The notes under the pieces are model-generated. The model saw only the letters and a program-made list of their open reading frames with translations, was not told the DNA's origin and did not search any database. The position numbers and the translations under genes were made by a program. This document shows, piece by piece, positions 22,646 to 31,988 of a DNA stretch of 64,000 bases (positions are counted from its first letter, which is position 1; each line of letters opens with the position of its first letter). The DNA comes from Symsagittifera roscoffensis (taxonomy: Eukaryota; Xenacoelomorpha; Acoela; Convolutidae). Where the stretch lies: the NCBI RefSeq assembly GCF_963678635.1, contig NC_087062.1, forward strand, positions 100,613,209 to 100,677,208. The letters run 5' to 3'.

Positions 22646-23518
22646 TGCCAGTCGGTCATATTTGGAAGTTTGACCTTGAGGAATACGAACTACGCAATTT
22701 TGGGAGAAAAATTAATTTTTCAAAAATTCGAATTGAGCCTGTCATGCTCAACTTTCTCGCGAAAACTGAAAATCTCAGAAATAGAATATCAGAACAACCG
22801 ATTTACAATCGCGGGAAAGTACTTGAAAAAGCAGCGCGAAATTTCTATTCGCAATTTCCAGATACAAAATAAACGCGAGTAGAGCCGTCCTATCCTGAAA
22901 TAGGAGAAGGAGTGATTACAGAAGGAAAATACATTTAGTCGAGTTGAACTAGAGTGAACCCTCAGTGGAAAGGTGGACAGCTGGGGTCTCCCAATGGTTC
23001 AGACAAAAATTTCAATTCTTGAATCAAAACTTGTTTCCCTTGTTGAAATTATTTAGTAACAAACTTCTCAAGTTATCATACTTAATTCTCAAGTTGCTTA
23101 CTGATTTAGTTACTCCAATTCTTGAGTGTGCTGGTATGTGAGTACCCAATTTAGTTTTCTTGCGTGTGTTTTATGATTGTTATTTTGAGGTAAGGAGAGG
23201 TTTAGGTTGATCCATCTGTAATGGATCAAAGTTCCACTGTCTAATAAAAAGTAACTGTGCGGATTATTCCGACCATGTTTTAATGGCGTTCGTGTATTTT
23301 GAGACCTAAGTATGGGGACGTTCTTATTTTCTAGAGTGGGGGGTAATTTGGTAGTGGCCTTTAAGCTGTAACGGGTTTTTAGTCTCAAGTCGCAAGCGAA
23401 CCGATTTGGCTCCGACCGTTTTGAGGTAGAAAAACACAAGAGATAGTGTCCCAGACTCATGAGCCAATGGTTATAGGGCCTATTCTTCTTAAGCCTCATA
23501 TGTGACCGAAGTAGGCGA
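22646..23518 (+). repeat. 5' LTR of the outer element, 3' end deleted
   Basis: Homologous along its length to the 913-bp LTRs of the inner copy. It starts TGCCAGTCGG and shares the GAGGTAAGG and CTAATAAAAAG landmarks. Its last 8 bp, the spacer and the primer-binding site are lost in a 41-bp deletion whose two ends share the trinucleotide CGA. Confidence 0.85.
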
Positions 23519-24979
23519 CATCATGAGTACGGAGTCGAACCCACTTGACGCAGCCCCGGGCTATATGCCCATTCTAGAGTACCGGTGGTACGGTTCAGCG
23601 GGAACGTGTAAACCTTCCGGTTGTGCCATGATAGCTTTTTAAGAAAACTTGAGAAAACTTCCTGGTACGCTCTCCGAACGAGGCTTAGCTAATTGAGTAA
23701 GGGGAGTAACTAGGGGGACGAAAAAACGAGCAAAAGACAAAAAGCGAAACAAAAACCAAAAAAGAACAGAAAAAGGAACAAAAACTATAAAACAAAAAAA
23801 TGACAATGACTTTGACACCAAATTAGTTGGATCAAACCTTTATAGTAATTAAAAAGTATACTCATACTGTTTTTGATAAGACCGATCGTTTCGATCATTT
23901 CAGCGATCTAAAAATGTGCCCGAGTGTGGGGCGTTGTGAAGGGTTTTCAGATAGCTTGCAACTTAGCTGGACCATTAGGAGACGTGACTGGAGCAGGTGA
24001 TCAGTCGAGTGGGAAAGTGGTTCACAGGGACTTAGCTGGACCATTAGGAGACTTGACTGGAACAGAGGACCAGTCAAGTGGGAAAGTGGTTCACAGGGAC
24101 TTAGCTGGACCATTAGGAGACTTGACTGGAACAGGTGACCAGCCAAGTGGAAAAGTGGTACTTGTGATCAGGTGCAGGACAAGTCAAGGAAACAACCAAC
24201 ACGGAATCAGAGCAACAGGAGAGGACGGGAGTGTTCTCAAGCTGGTCAAACGGGTATCGTTAAAATCCACATTACATTATAGGAGATAAGTGTAAAGTTG
24301 GATAAGCGGAACCCCACTGTTTTGAGGAACGTTTTTACTCAAGCAGGGCTGGAAACAGGTTCTACGGTTTTCTCTCGAGAGGTTTAGCACCCGGCGCTTA
24401 AGGTAATTTTCGGCTTAAGAGGGGGACTAAAGAGGGGGAGGTTAGAAGGGGCGCTGGTACGTTTAGAGGTTGGGGTTGTAAATTGTAAAAAGGGGGGACA
24501 GATTAGAGTAACTAATTAATCGGCATCGTCGATTTAGTTACATTAGATTTTTACACGCGTTGAATATAAGAAGCGGATATACAAATTTAACATCGAATTA
24601 AGGTAGGTACCCTGGTCGGATTGGGAGGGGGGAACGGACATAGACAGTTTTTGTGATACCTCATAAGATCGCTAGCTGGGGGGAGGAGAACGCGTGGCAA
24701 TCAGGTACCAGACATTTTTTTTGTTGTTGTTCAGATAAAGGGTTGACACAAGTCACCTTTGAATTTTAGGTGGGTTTATTTCTCTGTTTTTATCATTATT
24801 ATTTTTTCTCTGTTCAAATTTTGACAATTTTGGTAAAAATTTTTTAATCGGTTTTGGACAAACAGGTGATCACAAGACACCTCGAACAAGTTGGGTTTCA
24901 ACTTGCATCAAAATAATAAAAGAGAAGTATATACAAGGGGGTTGGTAATTCTAACTTTTGGCCAGTAAGATTGGGTTTT

Positions 24980-25600
24980 TTGGGACAGGCAGTCTTGGGA
25001 CAGGCAGTCTTGGGACAGGCAGTCTTGGGACAGGCAGTCTTGGGACAGGCAGTCTTGGGACAGGCAGTCTTGGGACAGGCAGTCTTGGGACAGGCAGTCT
25101 TGGGACAGGCAGTCTTGGGACAGGCAGTCTTGGGACAGGCAGTCTTGGGACAGGCAGTCTTGGGACAGGCAGTCTTGGGACAGGCAGTCTTGGGACAGGC
25201 AGTCTTGGGACAGGCAGTCTTGGGACAGGGCAGTCTTGGGATAGGGCAGTCTTGGGACACGGCAGTCTTAGGACAGGGCAGTCTTGGGACACGGCAGTCT
25301 TAGGACAGGGCAGTCTTGGGACAGGCAGTCTTGGGACAGGCAGTCTTGGGACAGGCAGTCTTGGGACAGGCAGTCTTGGGACAGGCAGTCTTGGGACAGG
25401 CAGTCTTGGGACAGGCAGTCTTGGGACAGGCAGTCTTGGGACAGGCAGTCTTGGGACAGGGCAGTCTTGGGATAGGGCAGTCTTGGGACAGGCAGTCTTG
25501 TGACAGGGCAGTCCTGGGACAGGGCAGTCTTGGGACAGGGCAGTCTTAGGACAGGGCAGTCTTGGGACAGGGCAGTCTTGGGACAGGGCAGTCTTGGGAC
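24980..25600. repeat. 15-bp minisatellite, unit GGGACAGGCAGTCTT
   Basis: A head-to-tail array of 15-bp units. About sixteen are consecutive and perfect from 24980 to 25219, then mixed 15- and 16-bp variants, then about ten more perfect units and further variants up to 25600. Uniform units imply recent homogenisation within an otherwise decayed element. Confidence 0.95.
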
Positions 25601-25860
25601 AGCTTCAGAAAGTCTTGGGACAGTACCTAGAAGCCTTGGGACAGTACCTAGAAGTCTTGGGACAGTACCTAGAAGTCTTGGGACAGCACCTAGAAGTCTT
25701 GGGACAGTACCTAGAAGTCTTGGGACAGTACCTAAAAGTCTTGGGACAGTACCTAGAAGTCTTGGGACAGCACCAGGGAAGTCTTGGGACAGTACATAGA
25801 AGTGTTGGGACAGTACCGGGAGGCCTTGGGACGGTACAAAAAAGTGGTGTGAAGGTACTA
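25600..25860. repeat. 21-bp minisatellite, unit GTCTTGGGACAGTACCTAGAA
   Basis: About ten 21-bp units follow directly on the 15-bp array and share its CTTGGGACAG core, with increasing degeneracy to the right. Confidence 0.85.
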
Positions 25861-26094
25861 AAGGGTCTTAAGACAGGTCGAAATAACTAAATCAAAAGCG
25901 ATAGGACTATTCGGAACGTTAAATCGCGATAGATCCAATTCTGGTGGGACCACGAACTGGTAAATTTTTATATATCTTAAAAGGGAATAGGAACGTTGTT
26001 TTTTATTATAATATTTATTATCAAAAATTTTATCCTTAGATTAGGATTTTGTAAATAGCAATTTTGTGAATAGAAAAAAATGTAAATAAAAATC

Positions 26095-27844
26095 ATGAGA
26101 CAGAGCAGGGTACCGATTGCTGAAAAAAGAGCTACGGAGTCAAAAACAAAACATAACTCGTCGCAACAAAAAGTGACAACGGTTGGCACAAGAATAACAA
26201 GGAAGAACTTTTCAGTGAGCATGGTCAACACAAGAAGTTCAAAAGAAAACAAGACGAAAAAGGGCGCTGAATGGAAACAAACGGAACCCGCCATTGAGAT
26301 TGACCTAGAAACACCAGATCAGAGTGTTGATGAGGTGGAGAAGAAGACAACACCGATGCCGAATGCAGAGGAACAAAATCAAAAGTCGATGGAATTCTCA
26401 CCGATAGACACTGTGGAGGACACGACGGGCAACACGCCAGAAACAGTAAAGGACGAGTCTCAAGCAAAAAGAACGTCATTCACAGAGAGGATAGCGATGA
26501 TGGTTGGAATGAAGTCGAGAGACGTAGTGAGGGAAGAACCGAAAGCCGAGAAAGGCAAAACAGTTGGAACAGTTTCCACGATAACAACAGAGGCCAACCA
26601 AGACGATGGCCAGGTTAAACAGGGGCAGCTGACCATGAAACAACAACTCCTCTTGAACTGGGCGATTTGATGGCGAAGCTAGACCAGGTCGACAAGAAAC
26701 TAAAGCACATCGAGGAGGATAGAGAGGTGATAAAGAAAGAGTTAAGATACAACAAACAAGAGTACCTGGACAACTATTTCAATCTGGCGTGGGCGACAGA
26801 AGAAAAGCTTCAGCAGATGTCAGACAAGGTAGAGGCCACTGACGGAGAGCGAGATAAGAACATCAAAAAAGACATGCAAGAGATGAAGCAACGGTATGAC
26901 GTTGTGAACTGCCAGTTGGGGAGTCTGGAAACGAGAATGGACACAATGAGAAGGGACCAGGCTGAGAGTTCATGTGCCATACAGGCAAAACAAGATGCCA
27001 TCTTGAGAAACTCTACATCACAAGACAGGCCGGCAACGGATCGAACGCAAGGTAACAGAGTTGATTTCGTGGAACCACAACGGAACAAACAGCAGTCAAC
27101 ACCGTTAGCATTACCCCGGGATGCAGCGAGCACAGCACCGGGGGGCCAAGACAATTATGAAAATTGGAACCGCGAATACGACAAATAGTCCAGGTGATTC
27201 CACGACCTACAATAATGCGGGACCGGATGCCATGACTTGGGGTAGCACCTGGGAAATGATGAATAGAATATTGGAAGCGTTCGCTACGAGAAACACTGAT
27301 TCGAGTGAGAGAGGAGGTGGTGAATCCAGGAAAACCTTCAAGAAGCCAAAAGAATTTAAGGATGACTCAGACGGATGCATCGATACTTCGGTAGAAGTCA
27401 TGAGACTACATTTGGAACAGGACAACTTGAAAGACGAGAGACAAGCCTGCACAGCGATACTCAGCAACTTAGAAGGCACGGCGTTAAAATGCGTAGTTGC
27501 AAAGAAGGAAGAGGAACGCGACACGGCGGACAAGATCTTCGAGGTATTGTTGAATCGATTCGGGTCAGGCATGAAGGGTCACCAAGCGATGATGAGATTC
27601 GAAAAAAGAAGGCAAAGGGACGATGAATCAATTGATCGGTTCCTGGATGATCTCGAGAGCTTGAGACGAAGGAGTGATCCTGAAGAGTCAACAAACAGAA
27701 GGAACTTTAGCATCGCCTCGAAGTTCATCGATGGGGTGAAAAGTGACGACTTGAGAACAATGTCAGCATTGTACTATACACTGTAGAAAGATAGCGCACC
27801 GACTCCAGAAAAGATGAGACAGAAGTCAAGAGAGTACATGCTTT
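26095..27844 (+). pseudogene. Outer-copy gag, frame-broken and interrupted by the inner element
   Basis: It corresponds to 31182-32955 of the inner copy. It starts ATG-AGA-CAG and is open to 26670 in one frame, then 26667-27188 in another, then 27121-27786 in the first frame again; a TAG ends it where the inner copy has TCG. The coiled-coil region (LDQVDKKLKHIEEDREVIKKE) and the Gag core (KTFKKPKEFKDDSDGCIDT) are clear. At the codon where the inner copy has a TAA stop (31962), this copy has GAG, so the ancestral frame was open there. Confidence 0.85.
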
Positions 27845-28757
27845 TGCCAGTCGGTCATATTTGGAAGTTTGACCTTGAGAGAAGCAAAAAACACTTGATT
27901 TTGGAGTGAAATTTAATTTTTCAAAATTTCGAATGGAACCTGTCATGCACGATTTTCTCGCGAGAACTGAAAATCAGAAAAAGAGATCAGAACAATTTCA
28001 GAACAATTGAGTAACAATCGCGGGAAAGTTGCTAGAAAAATCGGTGGGAAATTGCTATTCGCAATTTCGAAAGCAATAATAACCTAGAGTAGAGCTGTCC
28101 CATCTGAAACAGAGACGAGAGCATTCCCACGAGTTGGATTATTACGATTGGAATACTATTATTGACTGGACCAGAGTGAACCTTCGGTGGAAAGGTGGAC
28201 AGCTAGAGTGTCCCAATGGTTCACGAGAACTTGCAGTCTAGAGTAAAAACTTGTTCTTGTTGTTAAAACTGACTGACATTAAACTCATTTTAGTTACTTT
28301 GTTGATTCTTGAGTTGTTTACCGACTTATTTACTTCCTGGTTCTTGAGCGTGCTACTATGTGAGTACAAATTTAAATTCCTAGAGTGTGTTTTATAATTG
28401 TTATGTTGAGGTAAGGCGAGTTTTAGGTTGATCCATCTGAAATGGATCAAAGTTACACTGTCTAATAAAAAGTAACTTAACGGATTGTTCCAACCCGGTT
28501 TTTAACGGCGTTCATGTATTTTGGGTATCTAGAGACCTAAGTATGGGGACGTTTCTAATTCTAGAGTGGGGGGATATTTTAGTAGTAGCCTTTAAGCTGT
28601 AACGGGTCGTAGTCTCATGTCACAAGCGAACCGAACTGGCTCCGACCGTTCTTGAGGTAGAAAAACACAAGAGATAGTGTCCCTGACCCTTGAGCCAGTG
28701 GTTATAGGGCCTATTTTTCTTAAGCCTCATGTGTGACTGCAGTAGACGAATGTTACA
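27845..28757 (+). repeat. 5' LTR of the inner element
   Basis: 913 bp, TGCCAG to GTTACA. Regulatory-looking landmarks conserved with the diverged outer LTR are TTTTATAATTG (28390-28400), a possible TATA element; TTGAGGTAAGG (28406-28416), a 5' splice-site consensus; and AATAAA (28464-28469). The word CTTGAG occurs five times, far above expectation. Confidence 0.95.
28411..28416 (+). promoter_or_regulatory. Candidate 5' splice site in the LTR
   Basis: GAG|GTAAGG is a strong donor consensus, and the same GAGGTAAGG is kept in the diverged outer LTR. Paired with the acceptor-like site near 40246 it could make a spliced mRNA for ORF3. It requires transcription to start upstream of 28411. The nearby TATA-like sequence at 28390 would place the start downstream, so this is uncertain. 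Confidence 0.3.
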
Positions 28758-28768
28758 TAGTGTTTTTA

Positions 28769-28786
28769 TGGCGCTCCTGGGTGTTT
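28769..28786 (+). promoter_or_regulatory. Candidate primer-binding site
   Basis: TGGCGCTCCTGGGTGTTT begins 11 bp after the 5' LTR with the TGG complementary to a tRNA CCA end. It implies a primer tRNA ending AGGAGCG-CCA (discriminator G). I cannot match this to a specific tRNA from memory. Confidence 0.55.
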
Positions 28787-29246
28787 ACGACATCAAGACT
28801 ACGGAGTCGAACCCACTTGAGACAGCTTCGGGCTGAATGCCCATTCTAGAGTACCGGCGGTACGGTTCGACAGGAACGTGCAAACCTTCCGGTTGTACCG
28901 TGATAGCTTTTTAAGAAAACTCGAGAAAATTTCCTGGTACGCTCTCCGAACGAGGCTTAGCTAACCGAGTAAAGGGGGGCAACTAGGGAGACAAAAACAC
29001 GAGCAAAAAGACAAAAAGCAAAACAAAAACCAAAAAAGAATAGAAAAAGGAACAAAAATCATAAAACGAAAAAAGACAGTGACTTTGACACCAGATTAGT
29101 TGGATCAAACCTTTATATTAATTAAATAGTATACCCATACTGTTTTACAAGTTCGATCGTTTCGATCAACCTAGCAATTTAAACCAGTAAACTGAATAAA
29201 GTGCCCGAAGTGGGGCGTCGTCAAGGGTTTTCAGATAGCTTGGAAC

Positions 29247-29455
29247 TTAGCTGGACCAATAGGAGACTTGACTGGAAGAGGTGACCAGCCGAGTGGGAAA
29301 GTGGTTCAGGGACACTTGAGCTGAACCAATAGGAGACTTGACTGGAAGAGGTGACCAGCCGAGTGGGAAAGTGGTTCAGGGACACTTGAGCTGAACCAAT
29401 AGGAGACTGGACTGGAACAGGTGACCAGTCGAGTGGGAAAGCAGCCAAGAAGGAT
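29247..29455. repeat. Tandem array of about 70-bp units in the leader
   Basis: Three head-to-tail units sharing CCAATAGGAGACTTGACTGG and GTGACCAGCCGAGTGGGAAA. The outer copy has the related array at about 23958-24165 with a unit of about 65 bp, so the array is an inherited part of the family leader. Confidence 0.85.
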
Positions 29456-30284
29456 TTGGCAATTCTCGAGTTCTCAAGTTGGGCAGAACGGGTATCGTTA
29501 GAATCCACATTACATTATAGGAGATAAGTGTAAAATTGGATAAGCGAAATCCCCCAGTTTTGAGGAACGTTTTTACTTGAGCAGGCCTGGAAACAGGTCT
29601 ACGGTTTTCTCTTGAGAGGTTTAGCACCCGGCGCTTAAAGTAATTTTTAGGCTTAAGAAGGGGGGCTAGAAAGGGGGGAGGTTAGAAAGGGGACTGGTTA
29701 AGTTAGAGGTTGGCGGTTGTAAATTGTAAAAAGGGGGAAATTAGAGTAACTAATTAGTCGACATCGTTGACTTAGTTACATTAGAAATTAACACGCGTTG
29801 GTAATATTAGGTGGAGATCCAAAATTCAACTCGAGTTAAGACTGGTACGCTGGTTGGTTTGGTAGGGGGGACCGGATATAAACAGCTTTTGTGAAACCCC
29901 ATAAGATCACTAGTGGGGGGAGGAAAACGCGTGGCAATTAGGTACCAGACATTTTTTTTCGACGAAAGGTAGACATTGGTCACCTTTGAATTTCAGGTGG
30001 GCTCATTTTTCTGTTTTTATTATTTTTCTTACTTAGATTTTCGTTGCATTTTAGTGAGGATTTGTGTTTGGTTTTATACGAACAGGTGATCACAAGATAC
30101 CTGCGCACCTACATTGAAATAGAAACAACCAAAAAGAAGAGGGGGGTCAGCATTTGGCTTTTAAGAGAGGGTTTTTGGGAAAATTTTACTAGAGCTTGAG
30201 TGGTGGTACAAGGTACGGTGATTCAAGAAGACCCTACAACGAGGAAGACACTCCGTGACGAGTATTGGGACAAGACCGAAGAAG

Positions 30285-30945
30285 TCTTGGGACAGAGCAG
30301 TCTTGGGATAGTGGTCTTGGGACAGGGTCTTGGGACAGTGGTCTTGGGACAGGGTCTTGGGACAGTGGTCTTGGGACAGGGTCTTGGGACAGTGGTCTTG
30401 GGACAGTGGTCTTGGGACAGGGTCTTGGGACAGTGGTCTTGGGACAGGGTCTTGGGACAGGGTCTTGGGACAGTGGTCTTGGGACAGGGTCTTGGGACAG
30501 TGGTCTTGGGACAGTGGTCTTGGGACAGGGTCTTGGGACAGTGGTCTTGGGACAGTGGTCTTGGGACGGGGTCTTGGGACAGGGTCTTGGGACAGGGTCT
30601 TGGGACACTAGTCTTGGGACAGTAGTCTTGGGACACTAGCCTTGGGACACTAGTCTTGGGACAGTAGTCTTGGGACACTATCCTTGGGACACTGGTCTTG
30701 GGACACTACCCTTGGGACAGTAGTCTTGGGACACTAGCCTTGGGACACTAGTCTTGGGACAGTAGTCTTGGGACACTAGCCTTGGGACACTGGTCTTGGG
30801 ACACTACCCTTGGGACACTAGTCTTGGGACAGTAGTCTTGGGACACTAGTCTTGGGACAGTAGTCTTGGAACAGTGGCCTTGGTACAAGGGTCTTAGGAC
30901 ACTAGCGGAGAGTACTGTGATAGTGACGAATAGTCTTGGGACGGT
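30285..30945. repeat. CTTGGGACAG minisatellite of the inner leader
   Basis: More than forty imperfect units built on CTTGGGACAG or CTTGGGACAC followed by GGT, TGGT or TAGT linkers, so unit length alternates between about 13 and 14 bp. It shares the 10-bp core with the outer copy's array but not its linker, so each copy's array has evolved independently. Confidence 0.9.
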
Positions 30946-31181
30946 ATAGAAATTGAAGTCAAATTACAACAAGTGCGTTTTAAGACAGAATAAGACAAAT
31001 CGAAATAGGTAGGGTTAAGACCAAATTAAGGAAAATTTTTCGGAGGTTTTGGAAAGAGAATTGGATAAGGTTTTTAACACGTTGTACAGAGTTTGTTACC
31101 ACAAAAAATATTTTTTTTACCCTTAGAATAGAATCGTGTATATAATAAAATTGTAAATAGAAGCAGTTGTAAATAGAAATA

Positions 31182-31964
31182 ATGAGGCGGAGTAGGGTAC
31201 CGGTGCTCGAAAAAAGGTCAAGTGGATCAAACACGAAATATAATTCATCGCTGCGCGGAACGACATCAACGGGCCCAAAGATAACGAAGACGAACTTTTC
31301 AGTTAACATGGTCAGCACAAGGAGTACAGCGGAGAACAGGGCGAAAGAGGGCACGGAAGGGGAGCGAGTAGAACCCACCATCGAGATTGATCTAGAGACA
31401 CCCGATCAAAGTGTGGATGAAACAAGGAAGATGGCGACAGAGTCAACTCCAATGCCCAATGCAGAGGAACCGAACCAGAAACCCATAGAGTTCTCACCGA
31501 TAGATGACGCGGAAGATGCAATAGGCAACACCGAAGAAACGGTGAAAGAAGACTCTCAAGTAAAGAGGACATCTTTTACGGAAAAATTGGGAATAATGTT
31601 CGGAATAAAAACAAAAGAAAACGTGACTGAAGAACCAAAAGCAGAAAGAGCACGAACATTTGGGACAGTGAGCACGAGGACCTCAGAAGCCAATCCAAGA
31701 GAGGAACAAGCTAAAGCAGAGGCTACGGCCGAAGAGAGACCGACAGCTGACCATGAAGAGACTACCATTGAGCTGGGTGACTTGTTGGCGAAATTAAATC
31801 AGATTGACAAAAGACTTAAGCACAGTGAAGAAGACAGAGAGGTGATAAAAAAGGAGATAAGATACAACAAGCACGAGTATCTAGACAGTTATTTTAACCT
31901 AGCTAAGGCAACAGATGAGAGACTCAAGGAAATGTCAGATGAGGTAGAAGCCACCAATGAATAA
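31182..31964 (+). CDS. gag: Gag N-terminal segment, ends at an in-frame TAA
   Basis: 260 codons from ATG at 31182 to TAA at 31962-31964. The first half is basic and Ser/Thr-rich, then an acidic region (TIEIDLETPDQSVDE) and, from about residue 205, a predicted coiled coil (LLAKLNQIDKRLKHSEEDREV). The stop is in the same frame as the following 1,131-codon ORF, and the homologous codon in the outer copy is GAG. It is therefore either a new nonsense mutation or, less likely, a readthrough stop. The product would be the N-terminal, assembly-related part of Gag. No transmembrane segment is seen. Confidence 0.75.
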   Translation: MRRSRVPVLEKRSSGSNTKYNSSLRGTTSTGPKITKTNFSVNMVSTRSTAENRAKEGTEGERVEPTIEIDLETPDQSVDETRKMATESTPMPNAEEPNQKPIEFSPIDDAEDAIGNTEETVKEDSQVKRTSFTEKLGIMFGIKTKENVTEEPKAERARTFGTVSTRTSEANPREEQAKAEATAEERPTADHEETTIELGDLLAKLNQIDKRLKHSEEDREVIKKEIRYNKHEYLDSYFNLAKATDERLKEMSDEVEATNE

Positions 31965-31988
31965 CGAGAACAGAACATCAAAACAGAC

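Larger units (their letters stand above)
23519..26094 (+). other. Untranslated leader of the outer element
   Basis: About 2.6 kb without coding sequence, colinear with 28799-31181 of the inner copy. It contains a short tandem array of about 65-bp units (about 23958-24165), then G-rich unique sequence, then a long minisatellite (24980-25860). The open frames in the minisatellite (in all frames, both strands) are by-products of a repeat unit whose length is divisible by three. Confidence 0.75.
22646..27844 (+). mobile_element. Outer giant Ty3/gypsy-like element, left part
   Basis: This is the 5' LTR, leader and first half of gag of an older copy of the same family as the element at 27845-50688. 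It is colinear with that copy but diverged by roughly 10-20 percent with frameshifts and stops. The inner copy interrupts it inside the gag sequence (at TACATGCT), and it resumes at 50689 at the matching point. The right end lies beyond the window, about 4.2 kb further by comparison with the inner copy. Confidence 0.9.
28787..31181 (+). other. 2.4-kb untranslated leader of the inner element
   Basis: There is no coding sequence between the primer-binding site and the gag ATG at 31182. It contains a tandem array of about 70-bp units at 29247-29455, several runs of G, and the CTTGGGACAG minisatellite at 30285-30945. Open frames across the minisatellite on both strands are repeat artefacts. A leader this long and repetitive could hold packaging or translation-control RNA structure, but the sequence alone does not show which. 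Confidence 0.7.

Noticed and set aside
22556-22882. 108- and 75-codon frames across the start of the outer LTR
   Set aside because: They cross the LTR boundary and are not kept in the inner LTRs.
24980-25600. Regular short repeats suggesting a CRISPR array
   Set aside because: Units are head-to-tail with no unique spacers and the DNA is animal.
24898-25890. Long open frames of 60-181 codons on both strands, glycine/leucine- or proline/lysine-rich
   Set aside because: They lie entirely in a 15- or 21-bp tandem repeat, whose unit length is divisible by three, so all frames stay open without coding.
30200-30678. Repetitive open frames of 93-151 codons in the inner leader
   Set aside because: Same cause: minisatellite DNA in an untranslated leader, with different linkers in the outer copy.
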